DNA of 64,000 nt from Zerene cesonia (taxonomy: Eukaryota > Arthropoda > Insecta > Lepidoptera > Pieridae): contig NC_052115.1 of the NCBI RefSeq assembly GCF_012273895.1, positions 1,550,001 through 1,614,000 on the forward strand, read 5' to 3'. The notes beneath the pieces were generated by a model that saw only the letters and a program-made list of their open reading frames with translations, made no database searches and was not told the DNA's origin. The translations under genes were made by a program, and so were the position numbers. This document shows positions 22,814 through 35,345 of the stretch, piece by piece. Each line of letters opens with the position of its first letter. The stretch's first letter is position 1.

Positions 22814-22848
22814 CTTCTAGCCCCATACTCCTTGTATGGGGCTAGAAG
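22814..22848. repeat. Perfect 15-bp hairpin with 5-base loop
   Basis: CTTCTAGCCCCATAC (22814-22828), loop TCCTT, GTATGGGGCTAGAAG (22834-22848). It is much more GC-rich than its surroundings. It may be a small foldback repeat; no transcript evidence. Confidence 0.75.
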
Positions 22849-24257
22849 CTACAAACTACTAAATTTATAAGAACAAACATCACGTTGTTAAATGGCGCAG
22901 TAAGTAAATACATTGAACAATGTAACATTTTTCACAGCGTCACTAGTTATGGTTCCATAGCGTGCCGAAATTGCTCGTATTGCATTGTTATTAGCACTTT
23001 GTGTGAAACATGTGTTCTTGTATTTATAAATTGATTGGTTCTCATTTGAGACTGTGTATTGATTTATTAATTCTTCGCTGATGTTTTAATCTTTTCGCTC
23101 TAAGGTTAGACTTCTCTTTCCTCATGCATTTTTTGCTTTCGTATTTTTTCCTCTTCCATGTTCTTAATTTCAGTTTTATTTATATTATAAAAAGCTTGAA
23201 GGAAGCCTCGTTAAATGAAAAGTCTACTGAAGAGAATTCATCACTTTAAAATTCGTTCAGAAGTATTTTTTTTAATATGGATACATTTTACACTGTTTTT
23301 AAATGTTCTTACTGTACCCAGTATAGTGAATAGTGATGATATACTGTATATAAAGTATTTATCGTTACTCTATTGTGAAGGAATTTCATTTCGTACAGGG
23401 CAAATTACTCGAACCATCCCAAAATTTCGTCGCAGACCATCGCAAATAGCGTCAAGTTTAGCAATTGACGGGGCTAAATAAATTAAGTACATTGCATAGC
23501 ACTGGAAATTCGGGGCAAAATTGAGATTCTAGATTCTGTAGGTGCTAACTAAAACTAGTTATTGTAGTTAGTGGTATAGTTTAATACTGGATAAGTTTGC
23601 AGGTATTTTTTATTTCTGTTTCTGCAGTGGCACTATGTTTATTATTAACAATAAATTAAATGCATTGCTTGTAAATTATTACGGGCAATGCATTTGTAGA
23701 GACTATTTTAATTATATGCAGTCTGTTGAGTGTAGCTGAAATTTCATAATTTCGTTGTTCATAACATAGTACGTTCATTTCTTAGAGTATGCTTTGTAAC
23801 TTAGTGTCTTTAAGTTAAACAGAACGCATTGTCGAAGTGAAGCTATTCCGTACAAGGGTTTATTAAATTAATTTTGAGATAGAAACAAGCTTAAGCACTA
23901 AATATTGCAATATACTTAGAACCAGATCTGGCTTGCGACTTTAATTTAGATCAATTAATGCTCATGATATATACTAAGAAAAGGTAAAAGATGTTTAAGT
24001 TAGAAGGTTCTATATTTAAACTCAAGCTGCATTTGAAAGAAAAACCATTTATTTTAACAAACACAGAATACAAAAGCAGCAAAAGAATTATATAGCAATA
24101 ATAATAATCATGAAAAGTAATAAAACATAATGTGTGGTTGAGCGCGCCAAAAAAGAAATGACTCCGTATATTTGAGGTAAGTACAACATCTCAGTGCTGT
24201 TTTTCAGTGAGCCTCTTCGACATTTCAATTGTTAGCTGTTGCACATATTAAATAAGA
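22849..24257. other. Anonymous AT-rich DNA
   Basis: No gene. An 11-bp stem AAATGCATTGC/GCAATGCATTT lies at about 23660-23695. The open frame 23215-23481 (+) has no recognisable domain; its 3' third (23395-23475) is GC-richer than the rest. Confidence 0.4.
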
Positions 24258-24436
24258 TCCTACTAATATTATAAATGCGAAAGTTTCTAAGGATGTCACG
24301 AAAAACTACAGAACCGATTGCACTGAAATTTGGTACGTAGATAGCTGGATAACTGAAATAACATATAAGTAACTTTTTATCCCGATAATCTTACGGGATA
24401 CGGACCTACGCGGGTGAAACCGCGGGGCGCAGCTAC
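24258..24436 (+). mobile_element. Hel-A with an internal deletion
   Basis: TCCTACTAATATTATAAATG to GGGCGCAGCTA. The GTGTGTGTTTGTTGCTCTTTC segment is deleted (AAGGATGTCACGAAAAACTA instead), and the last bases read CTACT. Confidence 0.85.
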
Positions 24437-25533
24437 TCAACTTATATAAATTAATTAATTCGGAAAACTTTATAATTGTTCTTGTATAAACTTTGTATGT
24501 TATTCATACGTTTATTTCTGCTTGTAATAATAAAATAATTGCAGCTGAACTGTGAAAGTTAAGCTTATTGTCTGCTCTCATATCGGAAAAAATATTCTTT
24601 CAAATTCAAATATTACTACACGTTTTACACATTTATATATAAGAGCCGACTATAACACGGATAAAAGTCAATGCTAAACATAAAAATATATGCGTTTATG
24701 CTAACGGTACTTTGCCGAACGTAGGTACTTAAAACTCGAAAACAATTCAGTCACGAAGTTATTCACAGCTAATATTGGATTTCACAAAGGCACGTAGCGA
24801 AACACGCCGGGCATACAAAGCGTTAAAAAACCCTTTGGAATTTTTACGGGCGAAAATCAATACGCAATACTTCTGCTGACGGTACTTGAAGTGTACTTTG
24901 ACATCTGGTGGTATTAGTGCGACTAATGTGTGTGCGCGTGACTGACGCGAAATTACTTTTGCTGTCGGTTGCTGTTAGCTGGAGCTGTTTGAATGAAATC
25001 TTGTGCGTGACAAAGGGAAAAATGTGACAGCTTCAAATTTGTGTGTTATTTATTTAACTATTTAATAGAACCGCTGATGAAGCTGCTGGTCACAGTTGGT
25101 ATATTAAATACCTTATATTTAAGTAACTAATGATTAAATTTGAGTATTGATACGTTAAAGATATAATTTTTGTATAGTGACACTTTTGAATCGAATAATA
25201 GTGAATAGATCACATTTGTACTTAATATATAACTTTAATACTCATAGGAGCGTGTCAAAACTAAGCAAGCGAAAGTGCTATTCAAGCAACAACTGACTGA
25301 CATTTTTTCAACCAACTCATCACTTCTACAAACTTCTACAATAGATTATCTATTCATTTACTCTCTCTACTCACTTACTCTAATAAGAGAAATGCTTTAG
25401 AACGATTTTTTTAAAAATATTTCTCACATTTAGTGTGTAATATATTTTTATACGGAGAATTTAACAGGCACTTTTGTATCCAACTACAATTTGTATTGTA
25501 TCCTCATTATTTGATAAGGGATTGGGTTTAATT
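24437..25533. other. Anonymous AT-rich DNA
   Basis: No gene or repeat recognised. 24770-25010 is somewhat GC-richer with CACGTAGCGAAACACGCC but has no frame. Confidence 0.4.
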
Positions 25534-25849
25534 CATCATCAGCCCATACATGTTCCCACCGCTGGGACATAGTCCTCCTTGAGGGTTGAGGTCATAATCC
25601 ACCACGCTGGCCAAATGCGGGTTGACATCTTCACATGTCGTCGAACTTTTTTATTCTTGGACATGCCGGTTTCATCACGATGTTTTCCTTCACCGTTTTA
25701 AGCAGTGATGTTATCCACATGTGAGATAAATTGAAAAATCAATTTATTTCTTGCACGCTCGCCCGGTCTCGAACCTCGACTTATCGATTTTGAAGTCCGA
25801 GGTTCTCACCACTGAGCCACCACTGATTTTTCTGACTGCAAGTTTAATT
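25526..25849 (-). mobile_element. SINE-2 with readable A and B boxes
   Basis: Read on the minus strand: TGGCTCAGTGG (A box, + positions 25809-25819), GGTTCGAGACC (B box, 25765-25775), then the body and a GATGATGAAT end. GTTTAATT at 25526-25533 and 25842-25849 may be the target duplication. This is the clearest tRNA-like head in the window. Confidence 0.88.
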
Positions 25850-26466
25850 GTTTAATAGATTATTGTGTACTCAAAAATGTTCTTTAAGTTATTCGGTGTA
25901 GGGAGTATTTTACAAAAATTATTACTGATGTCATACATTGGGTTACATACACAATCTTTATAAAATTGTAGGCGCAAAATGGTCGACCGAGCTCAATTAT
26001 TATATAGATGTATGTTTGTTACTATTTTCCAGAAAACCACTGAACGGATTTTGATGATACTTTGCAGTGTAGCTTAAGCTAGATTAATATAGATTAATAT
26101 CTACAACGATATCTATCAAGGCAAAATATATCGATGAACCAACATAACAGTTTTAAATGAAAGAATTCTGAATGCAATCTGGATATATCTGAAAAAGAAC
26201 ACTTAAATTTTGAAACGATAGTACTTTCTCTTTTAAAAAGTGCAAAACTAAAGCCGACTGCGATAAGTTTGCGCGGTAAAAAGTTTCGTATTCCAGCGGC
26301 CATATTGAATTTACAATGACGTCATAGTTACCAGTGAAGATCATCCGAACGAAATTATGTGAAGTGGTTTTGAAATTATGCTGGAGTGGAAAGGACATAC
26401 ATGCTAAACCCTTACCCTCTTTTTGGCGTAGACTTAGTCAAATATATTCACTATTAATGCATATTT
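25850..26466. other. Anonymous DNA with Helitron-like fragment
   Basis: At 26000-26080 CCAGAAAACCACTGAACGG and TTTTGATGATACTTTGCAG resemble the Hel-B body; ends are not clear. No gene. Confidence 0.4.
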
Positions 26467-27466
26467 NNNNNNNNNNNNNNNNNNNNNNNNNNNNNNNNNN
26501 NNNNNNNNNNNNNNNNNNNNNNNNNNNNNNNNNNNNNNNNNNNNNNNNNNNNNNNNNNNNNNNNNNNNNNNNNNNNNNNNNNNNNNNNNNNNNNNNNNNN
26601 NNNNNNNNNNNNNNNNNNNNNNNNNNNNNNNNNNNNNNNNNNNNNNNNNNNNNNNNNNNNNNNNNNNNNNNNNNNNNNNNNNNNNNNNNNNNNNNNNNNN
26701 NNNNNNNNNNNNNNNNNNNNNNNNNNNNNNNNNNNNNNNNNNNNNNNNNNNNNNNNNNNNNNNNNNNNNNNNNNNNNNNNNNNNNNNNNNNNNNNNNNNN
26801 NNNNNNNNNNNNNNNNNNNNNNNNNNNNNNNNNNNNNNNNNNNNNNNNNNNNNNNNNNNNNNNNNNNNNNNNNNNNNNNNNNNNNNNNNNNNNNNNNNNN
26901 NNNNNNNNNNNNNNNNNNNNNNNNNNNNNNNNNNNNNNNNNNNNNNNNNNNNNNNNNNNNNNNNNNNNNNNNNNNNNNNNNNNNNNNNNNNNNNNNNNNN
27001 NNNNNNNNNNNNNNNNNNNNNNNNNNNNNNNNNNNNNNNNNNNNNNNNNNNNNNNNNNNNNNNNNNNNNNNNNNNNNNNNNNNNNNNNNNNNNNNNNNNN
27101 NNNNNNNNNNNNNNNNNNNNNNNNNNNNNNNNNNNNNNNNNNNNNNNNNNNNNNNNNNNNNNNNNNNNNNNNNNNNNNNNNNNNNNNNNNNNNNNNNNNN
27201 NNNNNNNNNNNNNNNNNNNNNNNNNNNNNNNNNNNNNNNNNNNNNNNNNNNNNNNNNNNNNNNNNNNNNNNNNNNNNNNNNNNNNNNNNNNNNNNNNNNN
27301 NNNNNNNNNNNNNNNNNNNNNNNNNNNNNNNNNNNNNNNNNNNNNNNNNNNNNNNNNNNNNNNNNNNNNNNNNNNNNNNNNNNNNNNNNNNNNNNNNNNN
27401 NNNNNNNNNNNNNNNNNNNNNNNNNNNNNNNNNNNNNNNNNNNNNNNNNNNNNNNNNNNNNNNNNN
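26467..27466. other. Assembly gap, 1000 N
   Basis: Exactly 1000 N, a placeholder length. The flanks share no long repeat. Any open frame spanning the run is an artefact. Confidence 0.99.
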
Positions 27467-27532
27467 TTGCATATCAATATGATCCAATCTTACTTATTCA
27501 ATTAAATATTTTAACGTATAATTTTATTATAA

Positions 27533-27739
27533 ACTAGGCGCTCGTCCCGGCTCCGCCCGGATATCAAGATTCCTGGTTTATCCCAAGGGAGCATTTAATC
27601 GGATAAAAAGTCTTCTGTCATTCAAGTCAACTCATGTCTGTATATCAAAATTTCATCAAAATCTGTTTACTAGTTTCAACGTGATTGACGGGCAAACATC
27701 CAAACAAATATACTTTCACATTTATTATATTAGTGTGAT
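27533..27739 (-). mobile_element. Hel-B, full length
   Basis: ACTAGGCGCTCGTCCCGGC, GGCTCCGCCCGGATATC, ACGTGATTGACGGGCAAAC, ending ATTAGTGTGAT at 27739. Both termini intact. Confidence 0.88.
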
Positions 27740-28394
27740 TGTAGGTTGGTATATAAGTTCATTACTAAAAATAATAAGTTGTTTGTGACTTTGACGATAT
27801 TTCAGGCATAATATTAAGGAATTTGAAATTGTTTTAAAAGAAAAATTTCCTGTAATTTGATCAAGGACTTGTGCAGGAAGTTTCTGGCGTTAAAAGTTTA
27901 ATATAAAGTTTGGAAAAATGGGTCTACCTTCTGATATGAAAAGATAAGAATCGACGAATGTACATTTTCATGATTGCATTTTTGTAAGATTGTTTAGATA
28001 GATAGATAGATTAGATGTTTATTAAAAAACACATCAAATACACGACAATTACAAATTAAACAAAGAAACATTAACACACAGGAAAAAACAAACGGAGACA
28101 AATGTGCACTGTGTTCTTAAAAAGGGTCTTGGCTCAGCATAAAGTCAGAGTCAATGGGACCCTGACGCTAATATTCTGCCAACACCACTTGAGGGTAGAA
28201 GAATAAGATACTAAAATAATTAAATAAACACCATTACAATTGTATGTTTCTAATTGACTTTTTCTTTTGATAGATGTAAGTGATCAAACACCATAAAATG
28301 CTCCATGCAAATAATGATGTACCTCGACAATCTCTGCTGAGGCTCATATATTTAAAGTCTATAACACTCTTTGTATTACACTATCACCTTACTC
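27740..28394. other. Anonymous DNA with possible retroposon tail
   Basis: GATAGATAGATAGATTAGAT then TTTATTAAAAAACACATC (27995-28045) followed by a moderately GC-rich body to about 28205 (GGGACCCTGACGCTAATATT) resembles a LINE 3' end in reverse, but I cannot name the family. Confidence 0.35.
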
Positions 28395-28505
28395 TTTATC
28401 CTCTCTTCCGGATTGTCTGGGAGACATCGCTTATAGCGATAAGCCCGATATACTGTCTCTTATAGTTGTAGTTTTATGGTGTACAATAAAGTATGTTATA
28501 TCGTT
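28395..28505 (+). mobile_element. LINE-tail-1
   Basis: Contains a hairpin ATCGCT/AGCGAT at 28426-28440 and ends ACAATAAAGTATGTTATATC. The hairpin plus AATAAAG arrangement recurs at 42125 and, truncated, at 51544, so this is a LINE 3' UTR remnant. The clade is not determined. Confidence 0.65.
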
Positions 28506-29017
28506 CATTTCACTCTGGGATCACATAAATATCCATCAAGAATTTTGAAATCTCTTCAGTAGTTCCTAGGATTGGCGCGTAGTTATTGTATCATATTTGT
28601 AGTCATATTTATTATCGTCCCTTGAATTTGTAAAAGTAATAGAGAAAAACCTACGTCATTTATTTAAACGCTGTATTCCTGCGATAGACAGATACTCGAG
28701 ACTTCAGCGGCAGTCGTTACGACAAACGCGTTGAGAAAAAATTTATATCGAAGCGAAACCCACGTCTCGTTTTATTTAAATTATTATAATATACCGCTCG
28801 CCAATTAAGCGTAGAGTTATTTCATTCAAGATAAATAAATCATCTGCCTCGAAGGGCACATTAGCTTAGAAATTCATAACTTCGCCCAACTGTTATCTAA
28901 TTATGCTATAAATTATAGTACGGGTTTAATTATAATGTCTGAAAGTATCATGTAGTAAGTTTGTTCGGTTTTAGTCTTTGTATCGCTGTTGTTTCTTGTA
29001 CTTTATTGCGTATATGC
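28506..29017. other. Anonymous DNA with a GC-richer patch
   Basis: 28660-28880 (CTTCAGCGGCAGTCGTTACG, CCTCGAAGGGCACATTAGC) is less AT-rich than its neighbours without an open frame. It could be an old repeat or conserved non-coding DNA; sequence alone cannot tell. Confidence 0.35.
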
Positions 29018-29150
29018 CTAACGGTTCGCCCCGGATTCGTCCGTGGTATATATATAGCATTTGTCACTCAGTAAACATTCAACTTTCTAATGGTGAATGA
29101 ATTTTTGAAATAGGTGTAGTAGTTTTTGTGTGAAAACATTATAAAATAGT
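29018..29150 (-). mobile_element. Hel-F-like fragment
   Basis: ACGGTTCGCCCCGGATTCG, GTGGTATATATATAGCATTT and GTAGTAGTTTTTGTGTG follow the Hel-F order. Termini are decayed. Confidence 0.5.
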
Positions 29151-29164
29151 TGTTTTTAACCAAA

Positions 29165-29325
29165 GACTATTGTCGGAACTACATCATATTTAATAGGACC
29201 ACGTAGGAGTCACTGGTTTTCAATAAATCAATCATAAAAATCGTTTAACCGAGTAAATAGTAAAGATAAAAAAATACAATCAAAATGATAACTTCCGCTA
29301 ATATTTGAAGTCGGCCGAAAATAGC
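29165..29325 (+). mobile_element. Repeat G
   Basis: TTAATAGGACCACGTAGG, AATCGTTTAACCGAGTAAA and the end ATATTTGAAGTCGGCCG. Confidence 0.5.
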
Positions 29326-31067
29326 AAATGCTTCCTTTAATTCCATGTTAATTAGTTATTCAAAAAGCAATTCAAATTATAAATACAGTTTTTCAAAATC
29401 TCTCATTTCAAATATTATTTAAAGGCGAAAGAATGTATGTTTGTCTTTCTATCGCGTTGCAACGGTGCCATAGGCTGTGGAGATATTTAGAAGGCAAGGC
29501 ATAACTAAGCTGCATTTTACCGCTGTGAAACAGATAGACTTTTAGCAGATTCTGATGTAACTTTTCTGTACTTAATGTATTTGTTTTTTATTTTAATCTG
29601 GAGGTCAAGCGTTGCCCTACGAAAAAATGTATACCTATGTTGCTTTAACGACTTAACACTTATATTTTAAAAAAACAGTAAAATACAAAGAAACAAACAT
29701 TTCGGTACAATGCCCATTTACTTTCGGCATAATGTGAGCGTTATTTAGATGTTATTTTGAACTCAATTACTGGGCCGCAAATACGAGGGGTATAATTAAA
29801 CTTTATTTCAAGAAACAATACACAACTCCTGAGCTTCTTATTCACGGGAAAACTTTTATTAAAGAGCGTATTGTTAAAACCCAACGACCTGAGAATTTTT
29901 ATATGAACGAACATTTTTTTAACTGCGCAATCGCTTTCACGTCCTTGTGAAGGTTTTCTATATTCAGACGTGAAGGAGCCAATTGATATGTAGAATGTAA
30001 ATAGAGTAAGTCATGTTGGAGTTGACCTTTTCAACTAACGTCCCATAAACGAAGGGGTTCGGAATTCGGCTGTATCTTTTTTACTCGATAACTACATGCG
30101 TTATTAACCGATTTGCGTGATTATTTCTGTGCTTGATAGGGTAGTCTTTGGCCCTAATTTTTAATCGGGAGTGATAACTTCTCCCAGGGACGTATGTCAC
30201 ATACTCATTGTAGAAAATAAAAGTGGTACTGGTTCCTTAAAAAAATAAGTGTTTATACCCAGTTTGATTGTCATTTTTTTGTATTTTAGATTTGAATATT
30301 ATCATTTAATAAACTAATGAATATCAGTGCTATTGCCCTGCGACGTCTAATATTGCCATATTTTAGAATGAACAGTTTTTAATATCCATCAGTTCCCTTT
30401 ATAGTTTTAAGACAATTCTCTTAGCTTATAAGAAAAAGAACCAAGCCGAAAACATAATGATGACAGGTTTACAAAGGTTTTATAAACGTGTTATATTTTT
30501 CGACAACCGTTATGGGTTTTTCTTACTAAATAGAGGTTATCGTGAGCCCATTTTTGTGCCCACTGGCTTCATGAGAGTTCAGGCAATGCCAAGTGCTAAT
30601 GGGCTAGCCCAATGCGGGTTGGCAGATGTCACAAATCGTAGAACTTTCTGTTCTAGAACATGCTATTTTCATCATAATTTTAATTCGCTTGGTGCTGTGT
30701 ATATTGTGCAGATATATATTAAAAATCTTTCACCCACCCATCAAGATATGAATAAGTGACTTTTGAATAGAAAGAATAATTATATAAAATCATTATTATT
30801 TCACTGAGTTATTTTTGTAAGCAAATTGTATGTAATCAATATAAATAAACCTCAAGACAAATGGCAAACATTGATCAATTCTAAACAATATAATGTATAG
30901 GGATATAATAACACCCAATAGCTAGTACAATAATAAAACAATATCTCAACACCAAGCAGATACGCCGCCATCTTTAATTTGATTTCTCAATGACATCTAC
31001 AACAATGTACGTTTGCTATTCATGATTTTAAGAATATTTAGTTCAATTATTTTATATAATACCTTGA
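29326..31067. other. Anonymous AT-rich DNA
   Basis: No gene. It contains the old SINE-2 relic at 30547-30700; otherwise nothing recognised. Confidence 0.4.
30547..30700 (-). mobile_element. SINE-2 relic
   Basis: GAGCCCATTTTTGTGCCCAC, then GAGAGTTCAGGC, CCAATGCGGGTTGGCAGATG and TCTAGAACATGC align in order with the distal half of SINE-2. The short open frame 30457-30759 (+) overlaps this relic and is not a gene. Confidence 0.6.
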
Positions 31068-31213
31068 ACTCAAACTCAAACTCAAACATTTACTTATTCA
31101 ATAGACTTTTTTATAGAAGCACTTTTGAATCGTCATAATACAACACACTTTTTATTTAAACACTTACCACCACACTTTGATCTTTAACAAGAAAAGTTAT
31201 AAAACTCTTTAAA
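31068..31213 (+). mobile_element. LINE-tail-2
   Basis: AACTCAAACTCAAACTCAAA, TATAGAAGCACTTTTGAATC then GTCATAATAC, decaying after about 31150. Confidence 0.6.
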
Positions 31214-31247
31214 CTTATGACCATTTCATTTATTCGTAGATATATTT

Positions 31248-31468
31248 TTGTGTGCGGTTTCAACCGCATCGTCAAAGGAAAAAAATAGACCATCTAATCT
31301 TTTCCCCACATAGACCATCCCCTTGGATTTCCGGGATAAAAACTATCCTATGTCCTTTCACGGGTCTCAAACTATTTCTGTACAAAAGTTTATCCAAATC
31401 GGTTATTTGGTTTAGACGTGAAGAAGAGACAGAAGTTACTTGCACATTTATAATATATGTAAAGATTT
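31248..31468 (-). mobile_element. Hel-E, CTAG end decayed
   Basis: GTGCGGTTTCAACCGCATCG, TTGGATTTCCGGGATAAAAA, CAAATCGGTTATTTGGTTTA, GACGTGAAGAAGAGACAG, ending AATATATGTAAAGAT. Confidence 0.65.
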
Positions 31469-31782
31469 ATAATAAACCACTATAACGATTAAGTAATTAA
31501 GAGATTTAAAGCTTTTAAAATATATAATGTCTATTTATTGGTATTATTGGTTCTTAACAGCGAACATGGTCATGGGCAAACGTACTAAACTATTAGAAAC
31601 ACAATCGAAATAAAATATAACATGCTCTGTTTAACCAAGCTGGGGTAAAAATTTTGTAGGAGCCTGTACGAACGCATGGCCAATATTATTAAGATATATT
31701 TTAGTAGACCACCCCAGCTCCTACATGAAGTTTAGCAGCTTACGCGGGCTGTCGAAAAATATCATATGTATATAGTATGTAA

Positions 31783-31992
31783 TCAGAGTAAATATTATAA
31801 ATGTGAAAGTTTGTTTGTTTGAATGTTTGTCAGTCAATCACGAAACTACTTAACGGATTTTGATGAAATTTGGTATGCAGACAGGGTATGATCTGACTTC
31901 GGTGAAAGAATACTTTTTGCCCCTATTAAATGATCGCTTTGGATAAAAAAGGAATTTTAATATCCGGGCGGAGCCGGGACGAGCGTCTACTA
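31783..31992 (+). mobile_element. Hel-B, full length
   Basis: TCAGAGTAAATATTATAAAT at the start; ends CGGAGCCGGGACGAGCG then TCTAC, with the CTAG mutated. The 3' hairpin CCGG/CCGG is intact. Confidence 0.82.
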
Positions 31993-32683
31993 CATTATAA
32001 TTATATTCAACAAGATGTTTTTTTACAGATAAAAATTACTATTCATTTATGCGTCTATATACTCGTCTATAAAAGGAATAAATTGTAATACAGCCGAGTT
32101 GAATGAGGAAAATTGAAAAATTACAAGGGTCGTAAAATACCGACACTTTTGGGGTTCAGTGGGTACATTGGTATAGAAAGTCGCTTTAGTGTGTCTAACG
32201 TCAATAGGACTTTTCCAATAACATCTGGCTTAATATCAAAGGTCAGTATGAAGTAATAATAGCTTAAAAGCGTTAGGTGAAGAAAATTAGTTTTTCTTTA
32301 GGCGCCGGTGAAGAAAATATTGTGAATGTTGAAATAGATTTTTTAAGTATAAATTAGTTTGTGTTTTTATCGGATCAATATTGATATAGTAAACTATTTC
32401 AATAATGCTTTTTACACATATAATTCGTTATGATTCATTAGTATCGTTTGAATATTAAATCAATAAATTTTTATTACACCATCATCATTACATAATTTTG
32501 TTAAGAGGCTCTGGCTCTCTTGCTAGGTAGAACCTATGTTAAGAGAAGAATCATTAACTACGTGCAACTGAAGAACGGAACGAACGAACGGGCTGGATTG
32601 GTTTTTATAACATTCGATCCGTAAAATCCACGTGATATAAAGAATAGCATAGAACAACAGAAACATATAATATTATCCTACTA
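31993..32683. other. Anonymous AT-rich DNA
   Basis: No gene or repeat recognised. AACGAACGAACGG lies at 32579-32591. Confidence 0.4.
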
Positions 32684-32881
32684 TCCTACTAATATTATAA
32701 ATGCGAAAGTTTGTAAGGATGTGCATTTGTTGCTCTTTCACGCAAAAACTTCTTAACAGATTGCAATGAAATTTGATCCGTAGACAGCTGGACAACTGGA
32801 ATTACATATAGGCAACTTTTTATCCCGATATACCTACGGGATACGGACTTACGCGGGTGAAACCGCGAGGCGCAGATAGTA
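32684..32881 (+). mobile_element. Hel-A, full length
   Basis: TCCTACTAATATTATAAATG preceded by a duplicated TATCCTACTA; ends GAGGCGCAGATAG with CTAG mutated to ATAG. Confidence 0.87.
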
Positions 32882-34423
32882 GTGAATAATCCACTAATTA
32901 TCATTTGAAAATCGCGCAGGAAAAGCATAAATCCACAAATTGCCAATGCCATTTAACAAGCACAACAAAAAGGCAGAACCCGCCTAGCACAAATGAACTC
33001 AACCTGACGGAATGATTAGGCGTAAAAATGAAAATTACATTCCATCACCTACAATATGATACGAATGGGAGCTTCCCCGCCGTTGCCCTGTTATATTTTT
33101 TACAATGCAATATCAAACTCCGTGTCAATTAGGCCGAATGAATTGAAGGGGTGCGTCGCGTCAATTTATTGCTTCAAAGTTCTTTTTGATTACCTAACGA
33201 TCTGTGACGTACTTTATATTAAATATACAATCAGGTTTATAACCTGGAACTCTCTAGATTTAAATAGAGTGAGAGAGAACAGTTCTCGGTACCTTATTTG
33301 TCTTTATTATAATGATTTAACAAACTTTTGTACTCTGTCTGCAGCGCTTCCCATGCATAAAAATATTTTGCGTCTCTTTCTTAGCGAGGAACTTATGACC
33401 TAATACGATGATATTACTTTAACAACGACCCTAGGATATCCATTATTAATTAATAACTACCTAAGTTAAAAATGCAATTTGACATTTCAATAATTACGGA
33501 ATTTTATGAACCTATAAGGTGCGCCTAAACCTATAGTCATAGAATACAACAAAGACATGTCACACGAAACGGCCGTGTGATAAACACGTAGTAGTACCTA
33601 CTCTAAGTTACATCTTATTGTGGTCAAACTAAGAAGGTACTCATTATAGGTATTCATTATATATTTCTATATGTTAAATTCTAACAATAACAAAAAGAAA
33701 AAATAATAAGAATTCACAAAACATCCCCGAAAACATTGCTCTAACAGTCGTAAATAACTTCAGTTCTTAACCAAGACCTTTTAACTGATTGCAATTAAAA
33801 AGCAAAGATCTCATTATTTATTCACACTCACGAACAATGCGAATTATCGGTGTACGTGCTCCCTCGCAAGTGAAATGCTATTTACAATGTTTTAAGAATA
33901 ACACGTTTTAAATTGAATGTTTTTATATCGTTGCGATGTTCCATCTCTGAGATTGCTGCTGTGTTTCTTCACACATACTATTTATAGCTCAAATGTTATT
34001 AAGAGTAGCAAGAGACAAAATACAGTAGTGTAACTTTTTTGATCTCGTAGTAAAAGTAAAATAGAAGTCTTGGTCGTCACAACTTAATAAGAGATAAAAG
34101 AGTTATGATAAAATAACATTGAAAAATGTACGCGACAGCCCTTAAGTAGTGTCCCGAGGTGCTAACAACGTGGTGTATGTGGCTCGGGCTCGTTTGATAA
34201 TTTATTCTGTATAAACGTTTGAGTGAAACGACTGTATGGATTACTGGACTGTGGTATTAACTGGAGAAAATAATATTCGTCATTAATTAACATGGCCAAT
34301 GTTGATTTAATCTTTTACCAAATGCGTATTGTATCATAAAATAGGTTATATCAAGTAGGCATTTGCCATCTTTCCACGCAAGTTTGAACTCTAAGTATTT
34401 CCCATGTTCTCACGTTAATCTTT
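32882..34423. other. Anonymous AT-rich DNA
   Basis: No gene recognised. The frame 33056-33403 (+, 115 codons) is the longest here but has no domain I recognise. A slightly GC-richer patch lies at 33060-33175. Confidence 0.4.
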
Positions 34424-34612
34424 TTTTATGCCATAATCGTATCGGGTAATAGAAAAAGAAAGGATTGGTTTGGGACGCGTGAGGAAAAGGAAACGGGCCT
34501 CCGACTCCCCCGCTCACCGCACGAAAAACAGTAGCATATCACTATTTCACACCAGTCTTCTATGGGTGTGTAGTATTTCTTCGGTGCGAGCTGGCCCACA
34601 CGCTAATCGTGT
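34424..34612 (-). mobile_element. SINE-1 with internal deletion
   Basis: A T run then TATGCCATAATCGTATCGGG, GTGAGGAAAAGGAAACGGGC, CAGTAGCATATCACTATTTC and GGTGCGAGCTGGCCCACACG. The palindromic central part is deleted. Confidence 0.78.
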
Positions 34613-35064
34613 TTGAAAAGGCTAATCTTTAAACTTTGAAAAGAGCAATGTCATTTAAATAAATGTATCTTTCTTTCATATTTTATTCACAATCGTTAAC
34701 ATCATTATCAACACAGATTACGCCGGAGGTTTCAAAGCAATGCAAAGCAAAGAAAAAAAAAGATCCGCGAAGATAACGGTATTATTTATTAAAATCATGG
34801 AAGCGTGTTTGCTAATGCGAGGCAATGTTAAATTATACAACAAAAGATACATAAATACATGCTTTTATCTTCAGGCTAATTTCTCATAATCTCTTTTATC
34901 TTTAAAATTAAAATTTCATCCAAACGTTTTCTTATATCGTAGTACTTGTTTTTTGGAGGGTCAATGCATTATAACTAATTAATTACTCCTAAGATGTCTT
35001 TAGTGTAGATTGTAGATGTTGTAGCACTGGATTTCGTTCTATGTTAGGCGGTAACGACTTACAT
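34613..35064. other. Anonymous AT-rich DNA
   Basis: No gene or repeat recognised. Confidence 0.4.
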
Positions 35065-35345
35065 AAATTGAAGCAGTGGTGAGGACCTCGGTGTAAACGC
35101 GATAAGTCAGGGGTTCGAGACCAGGCGAGCTGCAAGAAACAAATTGATTTTCAATTTATCTGCGATAACATCACCACTGCTCGAAGCGGTGAAGAAAAAC
35201 ATCGTGGCGAAACACGCATGTCCGAGAATTAAACGTGTGGTATCTGCCAACCGGCACTTGGCCAGCGTGGTGGATGGCCTGAACCTTCATAGGAGGCCGG
35301 TATTCCAATATTTTACGTTATATTGATACTATGTTCCCACTGTTG
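35065..35345 (+). mobile_element. SINE-2, + strand
   Basis: AGCAGTGGTGAGGACCTCGG (partial A box), GGGGTTCGAGACC (B box), AATTGATTTTCAATTTATC, GGCACTTGGCCAGCGTGGTG, GAACCTTCATAGGAGGCC, and TATGTTCCCACTGTTGGAAC at the end. Small deletions; the GAT tail is lost. Confidence 0.82.

Noticed and set aside
25765..25819. tRNA gene suggested by A and B boxes
   Set aside because: The boxes belong to SINE-2; no cloverleaf with acceptor stem is formed and the sequence continues into the SINE body.
26334..27487. Open frames of about 350-380 codons on both strands
   Set aside because: They are almost entirely unknown residues from the 1000-N run and have no real sequence content.
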